64,000 bases of DNA from Polynucleobacter sp. AP-Ainpum-60-G11 (GTDB taxonomy: Bacteria; Pseudomonadota; Gammaproteobacteria; Burkholderiales; Burkholderiaceae), in the NCBI RefSeq assembly GCF_018688375.1, contig NZ_CP061318.1:930001-994000 (forward strand). Direction: 5' to 3'. Positions 41,679 to 50,738 of this stretch are shown here, piece after piece; position 1 is the first letter of the stretch, and each line of letters opens with the position of its first letter. The position numbers and the translations under genes were made by a program. The notes under the pieces are model-generated. The model was given only the letters and a program-made list of their open reading frames with translations. It searched no databases and was not told where the DNA came from.

Positions 41679-42755
41679 TTACTGAGAAGTCGATTTAGTT
41701 TTCGCGTTACGTTTGCGTTGAAATTGATCAACAACGCTTTCATGCTCTTGTAAAGTTTTGGAGAAATGGCTGCTACCATCCCCGCGCGCGACAAAATAGA
41801 TAGCGTCGCTTTTTGCTGGATGCATCACAGCCTGGAGAGATTCCTTGCTTGGTATTGCAATTGGGGTGGGAGGCAAACCTTTGCGCATGTAAGTATTGTA
41901 GGGACTGTCTTTCCGTAAATCTGTTTTTCGGAGATTGCCGTCAAATTGAGGTCCAATACCATAAATCACAGTTGGATCAGTCTGCAAGGGCATATTGACC
42001 TTGAGGCGATTCACAAATACTGCGGCTACCAGAGCGCGGTCACTGGAGCGCCCTGTCTCCTTTTCTACAATCGATCCCAAAATCAAAAGGTCGTAGGGTG
42101 TTTTTATGGGGGAATCAGGCTCTCGTTGATCCCAGGCAGCAGTTAGCTGCTTCTGCATTGCTTTGGATGCTCTGCGATAAATTGAAATATCGGAATCATC
42201 CGGATCGAAAATATAGGTGTCGGGATAAAAAAGGCCCTCGTCTCCAGGATATGAGAGATCAATAGCCTGTAACAGCTCCTTGGAACTCAACCCTTTAGTG
42301 TTGTGAATTAATGCTGGGTGACTATCAATCAGGCTTCTCAGCTGCCATATGGTCATACCTGGAATGATGGCCACACTTTCGCGAACCCGATCACCGCGCG
42401 CTATTTGCAACAGAATGTTGCCTAGGCTGGCACGGGGCGGTAATAGATAGGTGCCGGGCTTTAGCTTAGAGCCGATAAAAAGTGCTCTTGCTGCCAACTG
42501 AAAACTCAGTCCATTAACAGAAATCCCCTGCTCTGAAAGCTGACCTGCAATTGCTGATAGCCCGGATTGTGGATTAATTTTGATCTTGTAAGCTGTGTTT
42601 TCTGCAATATTTGATTTAGAGGGCACGACGGGCCATAAAAAGATGGCGCCATATAAAAGGATCAAAAAGACTATAAGGTAGATCGCAAGCGATTTCCACA
42701 GGCCGCCTTTTGAATGCTTTATAAAAAGAGTTCTTCTCTGAAATTTTCTGCTCAT
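41679..42755 (-). CDS. mltG: Endolytic murein transglycosylase MltG
   Basis: Inner-membrane lytic transglycosylase that cleaves nascent glycan strands. One transmembrane helix (about 23-43) is followed by a LysM-like and a YceG catalytic domain with the catalytic Glu in [12 protein letters not shown]. The frame continues to 42812, but the ATG at 42755 keeps the membrane helix near the N terminus and avoids overlap with the divergent ygfZ; it gives 359 residues. It heads the mltG-tmk-holB-tatD-ankyrin operon. Confidence 0.92.
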   Translation of the reverse strand: MSRKFQRRTLFIKHSKGGLWKSLAIYLIVFLILLYGAIFLWPVVPSKSNIAENTAYKIKINPQSGLSAIAGQLSEQGISVNGLSFQLAARALFIGSKLKPGTYLLPPRASLGNILLQIARGDRVRESVAIIPGMTIWQLRSLIDSHPALIHNTKGLSSKELLQAIDLSYPGDEGLFYPDTYIFDPDDSDISIYRRASKAMQKQLTAAWDQREPDSPIKTPYDLLILGSIVEKETGRSSDRALVAAVFVNRLKVNMPLQTDPTVIYGIGPQFDGNLRKTDLRKDSPYNTYMRKGLPPTPIAIPSKESLQAVMHPAKSDAIYFVARGDGSSHFSKTLQEHESVVDQFQRKRNAKTKSTSQ

Positions 42756-42766
42756 CAAGCTATGAT
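42738..42766 (+). promoter_or_regulatory. Candidate promoter of ygfZ
   Basis: CTGAAA (42738-42743) and TATGAT (42761-42766) are 17 bp apart. The predicted start near 42773 leaves a normal leader only if translation begins at 42802. Confidence 0.4.
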
Positions 42767-42801
42767 AAAAGCACATGACCTTAAGCACAGAAAACACCAT
42801 A

Positions 42802-43782
42802 ATGCCCGCCACTAGCCTGAATCACGGATTGACCGCTTTACCCAATTGGGGGTTGATCCTAGTGGAAGGTCCAGATGCTGCCACCTTACTTCAAAGCCAG
42901 TTAAGTAACTCGGTTATTAGCTTGAAGCGCACCCACATAGGCGAAATCGCCCAGAGTTCCGAGGCTGTTCGCCTCGTTGGTTACTGCAACCCTAAGGGGC
43001 GCCTCTTAGCAAGCGCATGGCTTGGCCTCTTTCCTGAATCCGATGACTCCGATGATCGCTTCGCCCTTTTTATCTCAAAAGATATTGCGGCCAGCACGGC
43101 TAAGCGTCTATCGATGTATGTGCTGCGATCTAAAGTCAAAGTAATCGACGCTTCAAATGACTGGGATGTATTGGGCTCTTATCACAATGAATTTGGTCAA
43201 CAGCAATTCCCGGCAACAAAGGAATCTATCGCATTACGACTACCGAACGTGCTCAGTCACAATCAAACATATCAGCGCACTCTTGTTGCACAAAGAAAAT
43301 CTGAAACTAATCCATCTTCAGTGGATGAGAGCGCCCTCCTGCAGTGGAATTCTCTTGAGGTATTCAGTGCAATACCGCGCATTGTGCTGGCCACTCAAGA
43401 ACAGTTTGTTCCGCAAATGATCAATTTTGAATCCGTAGCGGGTGTGGATTTCAAAAAAGGGTGTTATCCAGGCCAAGAAATTGTTGCTCGCAGCCAGTAC
43501 CGTGGCGCAGTCAAGCGTAGGCTTCAACTTGCGCATACTGATTTCAGCGATACAGCACTCGACTTTGCAAAACCTGGCGTTGAGTTATTTCATGAAAGTG
43601 ATGCTGCCCAGCCATGTGGCATGGTGGTTCTTGCAGCCCCCAACCCAGGCAATGGCAAGCGCATCGATCTTCAAGTCGAATGCAAGTTGGATGCCTTAGA
43701 GGCCGGAATGATTCATCTGGGCAGTAGCAATGGGCCTGTGTTACAAATAGATACCCTTCCCTACCCCTTATTAGAAATTTAA
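42802..43782 (+). CDS. ygfZ: Folate-binding iron-sulfur cluster maintenance protein YgfZ
   Basis: YgfZ helps maintain 4Fe-4S enzymes such as MiaB in a folate-dependent way. The family signature with the functional cysteine, KGCYPGQEIVARSQYRG, is present around residue 220-236, and an aminomethyltransferase-like GcvT fold is visible. Two starts are possible, ATG at 42775 or 42802; the latter is preferred because a promoter-like pair ends at 42766. It is divergent from mltG. Confidence 0.9.
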   Translation: MPATSLNHGLTALPNWGLILVEGPDAATLLQSQLSNSVISLKRTHIGEIAQSSEAVRLVGYCNPKGRLLASAWLGLFPESDDSDDRFALFISKDIAASTAKRLSMYVLRSKVKVIDASNDWDVLGSYHNEFGQQQFPATKESIALRLPNVLSHNQTYQRTLVAQRKSETNPSSVDESALLQWNSLEVFSAIPRIVLATQEQFVPQMINFESVAGVDFKKGCYPGQEIVARSQYRGAVKRRLQLAHTDFSDTALDFAKPGVELFHESDAAQPCGMVVLAAPNPGNGKRIDLQVECKLDALEAGMIHLGSSNGPVLQIDTLPYPLLEI

Positions 43783-43807
43783 TTTCTCAGTTACCACTTC
43801 ATTTCTT

Positions 43808-44665
43808 ATGTGCCTCATTCTCTTTGCCTGGAAATCCCATCCAGACTACCCTTTGGTGGTAGCTGCAAATCGAGATGAATTTTATGAACGTGATACTGAC
43901 CCGATGGGCTGGTGGCCAGAGCACCCCCATTTATTGGCTGGCAAGGACCGAGCTGATGTTTTGGGTAGTCCAGGCACATGGCTTGGGTTTACGAAGACCG
44001 GTCGTTTTGCCGCCCTGACTAATGTGCGAGCTCCTAGTGAAAAAAATCCAGACGCAAGAACTCGTGGTGAACTGAGCTTACGTTATTTAACAGGGCAACA
44101 TAAGCCACAGGATTACGTCCAAGAAAACGCAAAACGTTTTGAGCAATACAACGGCTTTAATTTATTAATGGCAGATCTGAGCGATCCGGAGAATGCCGAA
44201 ATGCACTGGGTTAGCAATCGACTGATGATGGGCCAACAAATTCGTCAGCGTAAAGTGTTTCCTGAGCAAGCCTTGAGTCCTGGAGTTTATGGCCTATCCA
44301 ATGCCATGTTAGATACTCCATGGCCCAAAGTGAATCACCGAGTTGCTGCATTTGCTCAAACTTTGGCGATGGATAGCGGCCAACTCAAAAATGCGGATCA
44401 TTATTTACGCGTACTAGCGGACACACATGAGGCTAGCCCACAAGAATTACCCAATACGGGAGTTAATCCAGATTGGGAAAGAGCTTTATCTGCTGCATTT
44501 ATCAAAACACCTTCATATGGAACGAGATCCAGCACGATTTTGCGCGTTCGTAAAGATGGACAGTTTGAAATGGTAGAAAGACGTTTTGACGCAAACGGTA
44601 CCGTTGGTCATGATGTTATCACTGGAGAGCTGAGCGCTGCTCCAGGATCCAACCTCTCTGTTTAG
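43808..44665 (+). CDS. NRDE-family protein (TANGO2-like)
   Basis: A 285-residue Ntn-hydrolase-like protein with Cys2 and the NRDE signature at AANRDEFYER, followed by the typical WWPEHPHLLAGKD and GTWLGF segments. The family relates to eukaryotic TANGO2, implicated in heme or lipid handling; the bacterial function is not established. It follows ygfZ by 25 bp. Confidence 0.85.
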   Translation: MCLILFAWKSHPDYPLVVAANRDEFYERDTDPMGWWPEHPHLLAGKDRADVLGSPGTWLGFTKTGRFAALTNVRAPSEKNPDARTRGELSLRYLTGQHKPQDYVQENAKRFEQYNGFNLLMADLSDPENAEMHWVSNRLMMGQQIRQRKVFPEQALSPGVYGLSNAMLDTPWPKVNHRVAAFAQTLAMDSGQLKNADHYLRVLADTHEASPQELPNTGVNPDWERALSAAFIKTPSYGTRSSTILRVRKDGQFEMVERRFDANGTVGHDVITGELSAAPGSNLSV

Positions 44666-44685
44666 CAAGTCAACAGGCTCGATAA

Positions 44686-45168
44686 TTACTTTTTACGCGA
44701 GTCTTCGTTCACCACTCGATCACCATTGGCATCTTTGGCAGCTAGTCGCTTGAGAAACTGAAAAGTCCCAGTTGCCATGCAGCAGATTTCACCTTGATCG
44801 TTGTACAGCTTGGCTTCGCAAAATGCCATCGTGGCGGTACGTCTCACAGTATCAGCTTTTACACGCAAGATGCCATTGGCAGCCTGCATAAAGTTATTCT
44901 TCATTTCTACAGTGACAACACTACGATCACTTGGATCGCCTGAGCGAGCGGCAACTGCCATCGCTACGTCCATGAGGGTGAGCAAGACACCGCCATGAGC
45001 CACATCCCAAGTATTGGTGTGCTCAGGCTTGAGGGCTAGCAGAATTTCACCTTTACCCATTTCGGCGGTAATCAAACGCACGCCAAGGAGCTTTAAAAAG
45101 GGAACATTCAGTTCCTCGCCCAGATTGGCAAGCTGAGTTGCCGCATTCAGTTGTACTTTATTTGTCAT
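44686..45168 (-). CDS. PaaI-family hotdog-fold thioesterase
   Basis: A 160-residue hotdog protein with the HGGVLLTLMDVAMAVAA helix and the NTWDVAHGG segment of the PaaI/YdiI type of acyl-CoA thioesterases. The substrate is probably an aromatic or short-chain acyl-CoA but cannot be read from sequence. It converges with the NRDE gene and is divergent from selO. Confidence 0.85.
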   Translation of the reverse strand: MTNKVQLNAATQLANLGEELNVPFLKLLGVRLITAEMGKGEILLALKPEHTNTWDVAHGGVLLTLMDVAMAVAARSGDPSDRSVVTVEMKNNFMQAANGILRVKADTVRRTATMAFCEAKLYNDQGEICCMATGTFQFLKRLAAKDANGDRVVNEDSRKK

Positions 45169-45223
45169 AGGGTCATTTTAGAGGCTTCTGCGATGCTTGT
45201 GAATTACCCATAGAATACAAAAC

Positions 45224-46690
45224 ATGCCATTTACCCTCCGCGGCGATGATGTTTGCCAGCCAACGCCACCTACTCCCCTGCCCAATCCCTATTGGGTGGC
45301 ATTTTCTGCTGATGCTGCAAATTTGATTCACATTAAGCTTGGAGCTAATGGCTTACCCCAAGATGAACACTGGCTTGATGTATTGGCAGGGAATGAATTG
45401 CATGTTGGTGAATATACTTTCTCAAACCCCATCTCAACAGCCTACAGCGGTCATCAATTTGGCTCGTGGGCCGGGCAGTTGGGTGATGGACGCGCTATTT
45501 TGCTCGGCGACATCCATCATCAAGAGCTCCAATTAAAAGGCGCTGGTAGGACGCACTATTCCAGAATGGGTGATGGCAGAGCTGTTTTAAGATCATCCAT
45601 TCGTGAGTTTTTATGCAGTGAAGCGATGCATGCACTTGGCATACCCACTAGCCGTGCACTTGCTGTCGTCGGCTCAAAGCAAGCTGTTAGACGGGAAACT
45701 CTAGAAACTGCGGCAGTATGCTCGCGGATTGCCTCCAGCTTCATTCGCGTTGGTCACTTTGAGCATTTTGCTTCTCTTCAAAATAATGTCCGCCTGAAAG
45801 AATTGGCAGACCTTCTCATATCAGAGTTTTATCTAGAGTGCAGGAAAGAGAAAGATCCCTACTTAAATTTGTTTAAGGCAATTTCCTCTCGTAACGCCAA
45901 ATTAGTTGCTCAGTGGCAATCAGTTGGATTCTGTCATGGCGTCTTAAATAGCGACAACATCAGTGCCTTAGGCCTCACCATTGACTACGGCCCCTTTGGA
46001 TTTTTAGACCACTTTGAAATCGATCACATCTGTAACCATAGTGATCAAGGCGGCCGCTATGCCTATCATCGCCAGCCACAAATCATGCATTGGAATATGG
46101 CATGCCTTGCAAGTGCAATGCTGCCCTTGCTCGAGTTAGAGCACTCGCCAGAAGAGTCTCAGAATCTTTTGCGCTCAGCCCTCGAGGAGTTTCCCGTAAT
46201 CTATGCCAAAGAATGGCAGCAGTTATTTCGCCTCAAACTGGGATTGCAATTAGCGCATGATGGTGACACCAAATTAATAGAGCGCCTCCTGCAAGCAATG
46301 CATGACTCTCAGGTTGATTTCACCAGCTTCTTCCGAAGCCTGAGTCATATTGGCAAGGACTCCAAGCCATCAGATATTGCCCAACGAGATCAATTTATTG
46401 ATCGCGACAATATCGATCATTGGTTGAACGATTACATCGATAGACTTCAGCTTGAAGATATGAGCGATGAATCACGAAGAGAGTTGATGAATCACTCTAA
46501 TCCAAAGTACATCCTGAGAAATCATTTAGCGCAAGCGGCAATTGAGAAAGCCCAGCAAGATGATTTTTCTGAAATAGAAAAATTACATCGGGTACTAAGC
46601 AAACCCTTCGATGAGCAGCTGGAATATGATGCGTACTCAAAACCTCCACCTCTCGATATGCAGCGCGTTGCAGTTAGCTGCTCCTCTTAA
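45224..46690 (+). CDS. selO: Protein adenylyltransferase SelO (YdiU)
   Basis: A pseudokinase-fold enzyme that transfers AMP to protein hydroxyls, linked to redox control. Conserved blocks include AYSGHQFG, GQLGDGRAILLGD, LKGAGRTHYSRMGDGRAVLR, the HGVLNSDN loop and the DYGPFGF metal-binding motif. The length of 488 is close to E. coli SelO (478). Bacterial SelO usually lacks the selenocysteine of the eukaryotic protein; here the C terminus ends in CSS, with an ordinary Cys. It precedes msrB, another redox gene. Confidence 0.94.
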   Translation: MPFTLRGDDVCQPTPPTPLPNPYWVAFSADAANLIHIKLGANGLPQDEHWLDVLAGNELHVGEYTFSNPISTAYSGHQFGSWAGQLGDGRAILLGDIHHQELQLKGAGRTHYSRMGDGRAVLRSSIREFLCSEAMHALGIPTSRALAVVGSKQAVRRETLETAAVCSRIASSFIRVGHFEHFASLQNNVRLKELADLLISEFYLECRKEKDPYLNLFKAISSRNAKLVAQWQSVGFCHGVLNSDNISALGLTIDYGPFGFLDHFEIDHICNHSDQGGRYAYHRQPQIMHWNMACLASAMLPLLELEHSPEESQNLLRSALEEFPVIYAKEWQQLFRLKLGLQLAHDGDTKLIERLLQAMHDSQVDFTSFFRSLSHIGKDSKPSDIAQRDQFIDRDNIDHWLNDYIDRLQLEDMSDESRRELMNHSNPKYILRNHLAQAAIEKAQQDDFSEIEKLHRVLSKPFDEQLEYDAYSKPPPLDMQRVAVSCSS

Positions 46691-46708
46691 CTTGAAATAT
46701 TGATTGCC

Positions 46709-47122
46709 ATGACTAAAAAAACAAATCAAGAATATAAAAATGTATTGAACGATATTCAATATCGAGTAACGCGTGAGGCGGCAACAGAGAGGCCATTTTC
46801 TGGGGAATATTGGGATCACTGGGCAAACGGTCAATATCGTTGCATCTGCTGTGATACCCCCCTATTTCAATCTACTACCAAATTTGATGCTGGCTGTGGT
46901 TGGCCAAGTTATAACGCACCAGAAAATACCGCAGCTATAACTGAAATTCGGGATATGTCTCATGGCATGATTCGTACAGAAGTACGCTGCACTGAATGCG
47001 ATGCCCATTTAGGACATGTTTTTGATGATGGCCCACAACCAACCGGGCTGCGCTACTGCATTAACTCGGCATCCCTGAAATTTGAACCCTCCGAGAACGC
47101 TGCTCCCAGTAAAACTGAATAA
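46709..47122 (+). CDS. msrB: Peptide-methionine (R)-S-oxide reductase MsrB
   Basis: Reduces methionine-R-sulfoxide in proteins. The zinc site is formed by CICC and CTEC pairs and the catalytic Cys is in [11 protein letters not shown]. The ATG at 46709 gives 137 residues, preferred over an upstream TTG at 46700. It begins 18 bp after selO and starts the msrB-yciB-bolA-ppi run. Confidence 0.95.
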   Translation: MTKKTNQEYKNVLNDIQYRVTREAATERPFSGEYWDHWANGQYRCICCDTPLFQSTTKFDAGCGWPSYNAPENTAAITEIRDMSHGMIRTEVRCTECDAHLGHVFDDGPQPTGLRYCINSASLKFEPSENAAPSKTE

Positions 47123-47148
47123 CTGATAAATAGCTGGATAATCACCGC

Positions 47149-47697
47149 ATGAAATTTCTATTTGACCTTTTCCCCATCATTCTCTTTTTTATCGCCTTTA
47201 AATTTGGCGATATCTACACTGCGACTATCGTAGCTATGGTGGCTACCATCGGTCAGATTTTGTGGGTCTATTACCGTCATCGTAAAATCGACGCAATGCA
47301 GTGGGTTAGTCTGGTCATGATTCTGGTATTTGGCAGTCTAACCATCTTCTTGCATGACAAAACATTTATTCAATTGAAGCCAACGGCTCTTTACTGGCTA
47401 TTTGCAGGGGCTCTTTTTATCAGCGCACAGTTTTTTCAAAAGAATTGGATTCAGGTTTTAATGGGTAAGCAAATTACCCTTAAAGAGCACAGCTCTAAAT
47501 CAGTTTGGCATCAAGTGAATATGGCATGGGCAACCTTCTTCTTCTTTATGGGAGCTCTCAACCTTTACATTGCGTTTGAGTATTCAGAAGAAACGTGGGT
47601 CAACTTTAAGCTCTTTGGCAGCACTGGATTGCTCGTGGTTTTCGTCATTCTTCAAGGAGTTTGGCTCAGTCGGCATATGGAGCATCCGGCAGAATGA
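47149..47697 (+). CDS. yciB: Septation protein A / inner membrane protein YciB
   Basis: A polytopic membrane protein of 182 residues with about five hydrophobic helices, starting MKFLFDLFPIILFF as in the YciB/IspZ family. It is involved in cell-envelope synthesis and septation by family knowledge. Its TGA overlaps the bolA ATG. Confidence 0.92.
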   Translation: MKFLFDLFPIILFFIAFKFGDIYTATIVAMVATIGQILWVYYRHRKIDAMQWVSLVMILVFGSLTIFLHDKTFIQLKPTALYWLFAGALFISAQFFQKNWIQVLMGKQITLKEHSSKSVWHQVNMAWATFFFFMGALNLYIAFEYSEETWVNFKLFGSTGLLVVFVILQGVWLSRHMEHPAE

Positions 47698-47978
47698 GTA
47701 TCAATCAAGACCGAATTGCATTATTTGAGGCTGATCTCAAAACTGTATTTAAGCCGCTCCAGCTGCATATTGAAGATGAAAGCCATCTTCATGCAGGTCA
47801 TGCAGGCGCGGCATCTGGTGGTGGCCACTTTAAGCTTACGATCGTCGCCCCTGAATTTGAGGGATTAACCAAGGTAGCTCGTCATAGGGCTGTCTATGCC
47901 GCCTTGAGTAAGCACTTTCCCGACTCGATTCATGCCCTTACCATCTTGGCATTCACACCTAGTGAAAGCACTAATTAG
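47694..47978 (+). CDS. bolA: BolA family protein
   Basis: A small BolA/IbaG-like protein of 94 residues, likely partnering with monothiol glutaredoxins in iron-sulfur trafficking or regulation. The HAGHAGAASGGGHFKLTIV segment and the conserved HR(A/L)VY helix (HRAVYAAL) are present. The ATG at 47694 overlaps the yciB stop by 4 bp and indicates translational coupling; the frame is open upstream but that would run inside yciB. Confidence 0.92.
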   Translation: MSINQDRIALFEADLKTVFKPLQLHIEDESHLHAGHAGAASGGGHFKLTIVAPEFEGLTKVARHRAVYAALSKHFPDSIHALTILAFTPSESTN

Positions 47979-48030
47979 CCTTAGATTGCTTTAAGATTCT
48001 CTTTTACCCATTACTTCTATTGCCAAACTC

Positions 48031-48825
48031 ATGTTGAATACACGCCAAATTTTGACCATTAGCGCTTTTAGTGCTGCACTTCTCTCCTCAGCCGTTTACG
48101 CACAAAATGCTGCCATTGTGAATGGCAAAGCAATTCCTAAAGCGCAATTGGATAAATTAGTACAAAAGTCCAACCAACCCGATAATCCGCAAGTGCGAGA
48201 TCAGGCAAGAGAAATGCTGGTGACTCGCGAACTTATTTTGCAAGAAGCGAATAATCGTGGCGTGATGCAAAAAGAGTCCGTACGCGAGCAACTTGAACAA
48301 TCCAAAATGGGTATTGTGATTGCAGCAGTATTTGAAGACTTTGTTGAAAAAGAAGGTGTTGCAGAGTCTGAATTAAAAGCCGCTTATGAACAGGTTAAAA
48401 CTCAGTACACCGGCAAGGAATATCACGTCGAACATATTTTGGTAGAGAAAGAAGCAGACGCCAAAGCTATTACCGCTCAAATTAAAGCAGGTGGCAATTT
48501 TGAGCAAATCGCAAAAGAAAAATCCAAGGACCCTGGTTCCGCTCCGAATGGCGGAGATCTCGGTTGGGTAAGTGATAAAGCGCTCGTACCTGATTTCTCT
48601 AAAGCAATGGTCCAACTCAAAAAGGGTCAAATTACTGACAAGCCGGTAAAGACTCAATACGGCTGGCACATCATTAAATTAGATGATGTACGTGATGTCA
48701 AGGCGCCAAGTATGGAAGAAATTAAAGACCAGCTTAAGCAAATGATCACGGCGGACCAAAATTGGCAAAAAGCCAAATTTTCTGAGCTAATGCAAAAGTT
48801 GCGCGCTAAGGCAAAGATCCAATAA
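48031..48825 (+). CDS. Periplasmic parvulin-type peptidyl-prolyl isomerase
   Basis: A 264-residue protein with a signal peptide (1-24, AVYAQ), a SurA/PrsA-like helical N-terminal part and an intact PpiC domain (about 128-222) with HVEHILV, GGDLGW and YGWHIIKL motifs. It is an outer-membrane protein folding factor candidate. It follows yciB-bolA, as in many Burkholderiales. It may cover the isomerase function missing in the PpiD-like protein. Confidence 0.92.
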   Translation: MLNTRQILTISAFSAALLSSAVYAQNAAIVNGKAIPKAQLDKLVQKSNQPDNPQVRDQAREMLVTRELILQEANNRGVMQKESVREQLEQSKMGIVIAAVFEDFVEKEGVAESELKAAYEQVKTQYTGKEYHVEHILVEKEADAKAITAQIKAGGNFEQIAKEKSKDPGSAPNGGDLGWVSDKALVPDFSKAMVQLKKGQITDKPVKTQYGWHIIKLDDVRDVKAPSMEEIKDQLKQMITADQNWQKAKFSELMQKLRAKAKIQ

Positions 48826-48845
48826 CAACGAAAAGCTCTACCCCA

Positions 48846-48873
48846 AAACCCAGGCCAATCCCCTGGGTTTTTT
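48846..48873 (+). terminator. Intrinsic terminator after the parvulin gene
   Basis: A perfect 9-bp stem (48846-48854 with 48862-48870), 7-nt loop, and TTTTTT tail, 21 bp after the stop codon. Confidence 0.85.
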
Positions 48874-48915
48874 CTTGCCCAACGAGAAACGACATTTACC
48901 TTTATATTTGAAAAC

Positions 48916-49302
48916 ATGATGATCCTTCACACCATGCTGAGAGTCGGCAATATGACTCGCTCGATTGATTTCTATACCAAGGTTCTGGGAATGAACTTGC
49001 TGCGCACTACTGAGCGACCAGAGCAGAAGTATTCGCTAGCATTTGTAGGCTTTGGAAAAGGCAATGCGGATGGCCAATCAGAACTTGAGCTCACTTATAA
49101 CCATGGGGTCGATAGCTATGACTTAGGTAGCGCCTATGGACATATCGCAATTAGCGTTCCTGATGCTTATGCTGCGTGTGACAAGATCAAGGCCGCCGGT
49201 GGCAATGTGACTCGTGAGGCTGGTCCCGTGATGGGTGGTGACACCATCATTGCCTTTGTTACCGATCCAGATGGTTACAAGATCGAATTAATTCAGCATT
49301 GA
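48916..49302 (+). CDS. gloA: Lactoylglutathione lyase (glyoxalase I)
   Basis: Converts the methylglyoxal-glutathione hemithioacetal to S-lactoylglutathione. Metal ligands His5, Glu58, His76 and Glu124 line up with the Ni-type E. coli enzyme, and [18 protein letters not shown] is the family start. It has 128 residues. Confidence 0.96.
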   Translation: MMILHTMLRVGNMTRSIDFYTKVLGMNLLRTTERPEQKYSLAFVGFGKGNADGQSELELTYNHGVDSYDLGSAYGHIAISVPDAYAACDKIKAAGGNVTREAGPVMGGDTIIAFVTDPDGYKIELIQH

Positions 49303-49315
49303 ATTTACATCTCAG

Positions 49316-50488
49316 TTGAAACAAGATGCTATCCAACTTCGAGTCATTCAGAGTCTTTCAGAGATTGGTGAGGATGCATGGGATGCACTACTCACGACTG
49401 ATGCTGGCCCATTTGTAAAGTATGCGTTTTTAAATGCACTAGAAAAAACGGCTTGTGTTGGTGGTAATACCGGATGGCAAGTTGCTCATCTGCTGGTTGA
49501 GGATGCCAATTCCAAGCTTCTAGGTGCAATACCACTGTATTTAAAGCAGCACTCATATGGGGAGTTTGTCTTTGACTGGGCGTGGGCTCAAGCCTATGAG
49601 CAAAATAATCTGCCTTATTACCCCAAGGCGCTCTCCGCAATTCCCTTTACTCCAGTACGTGGACCCAGGTTGCTTGTATCGCCAATGGCTGATAAGGGCG
49701 CCATTCAAGAACTATTAGTATCTGGCTTAAAAACTTTAGTGACCCAAAACACACTGTCCTCCGCTCACATTCTTTTTCCAGAGGATGGTGAACTAGAGGA
49801 ACTCAAGAGGCAAGGGTTTATGTTGCGTGACTCAGTGCAGTTTCATTGGCATAACGCGGGATATCAGGATTTTGAGCATTTTCTAGCTGCCTTAACCATG
49901 AAGCGTCGCAAGAATATTCGACGAGAACGTGCCGCAGTAGAAAGCCAACGAGTTCACTATCGGCATATTCCAGGTGCAGAAGCCACGACTGGTGATTGGA
50001 GCTTCTTTTATCGCTGCTATGAAAACACCTATCTTGAACATCGCTCATCACCCTACCTAACAGAAGAATGTATTCAATTGCTCGGCTCAACCATGCCCGA
50101 GAATCTACATCTGATTATTGCCACTCAGGAAGAAAGGCCGATTGCCTCATCATTACTAGTTGTGGATCAGCTTACAAAAACAGCATATGGGCGCTACTGG
50201 GGTGCTATTGAACACATCCCCTGCCTACATTTTGAGCTTGCCTACTACCAGACAATTGAGTATTGCATCAAGGCGGGCATTCAACTATTTGAGGGTGGCG
50301 CTCAAGGTGAGCACAAGATGGCTAGAGGTTTTTTACCTACTACCCTGCAGTCTGCTCATTGGATTGCGGATGCAGGTTTTGCCAATGCAGTAAAGCGATT
50401 CTTGGAACGCGAACATGAAGGTATGGCTGCTTATGTGGATGAGCTCGAACAGCACATTCCTCTGAAATCGACTAAAGTACTGCCATGA
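49316..50488 (+). CDS. FemAB/GNAT-like acyltransferase (DUF482-type)
   Basis: A 390-residue protein of the peptidogalycan/COG3146-like acyltransferase group, with RRKNIRRER and the late GGAQGEHKMARGFLPT motif characteristic of this family. The substrate is unknown. A TTG start at 49316 is used because no in-frame ATG lies nearby upstream of the conserved region. Its stop overlaps the following DUF1289 gene by 4 bp. Confidence 0.8.
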   Translation: MKQDAIQLRVIQSLSEIGEDAWDALLTTDAGPFVKYAFLNALEKTACVGGNTGWQVAHLLVEDANSKLLGAIPLYLKQHSYGEFVFDWAWAQAYEQNNLPYYPKALSAIPFTPVRGPRLLVSPMADKGAIQELLVSGLKTLVTQNTLSSAHILFPEDGELEELKRQGFMLRDSVQFHWHNAGYQDFEHFLAALTMKRRKNIRRERAAVESQRVHYRHIPGAEATTGDWSFFYRCYENTYLEHRSSPYLTEECIQLLGSTMPENLHLIIATQEERPIASSLLVVDQLTKTAYGRYWGAIEHIPCLHFELAYYQTIEYCIKAGIQLFEGGAQGEHKMARGFLPTTLQSAHWIADAGFANAVKRFLEREHEGMAAYVDELEQHIPLKSTKVLP

Positions 50489-50733
50489 CATCATCCAATA
50501 TCAACCCGCCAGAGCAAGCTGGAGCCAATTCTTTAGCGGTTGGTGATGATGCGTCTGATTCTCCATGTATTGGAGTCTGCACTACGCTTTATGACGAAAT
50601 TTGCCAGGGCTGTGGCCGCACTCTTGGCGAGGTCAGTAATTGGGTCTTTTTTAGCCAAGAAGAAAAAGACTCTGTATGGAAACGCATCCGTGCCGATGGC
50701 ACTGCAATGCGATTCCAACGACAAGCCAAATAG
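50485..50733 (+). CDS. DUF1289 domain protein
   Basis: An 82-residue protein with the four-cysteine DUF1289 core (CIGVC then CQGCGRT) followed by a conserved EVSNW helix. The cysteines suggest metal or Fe-S binding; function is unknown. Coupled to the upstream gene through an ATGA overlap. Confidence 0.88.
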   Translation: MTSSNINPPEQAGANSLAVGDDASDSPCIGVCTTLYDEICQGCGRTLGEVSNWVFFSQEEKDSVWKRIRADGTAMRFQRQAK

Positions 50734-50738
50734 AATTA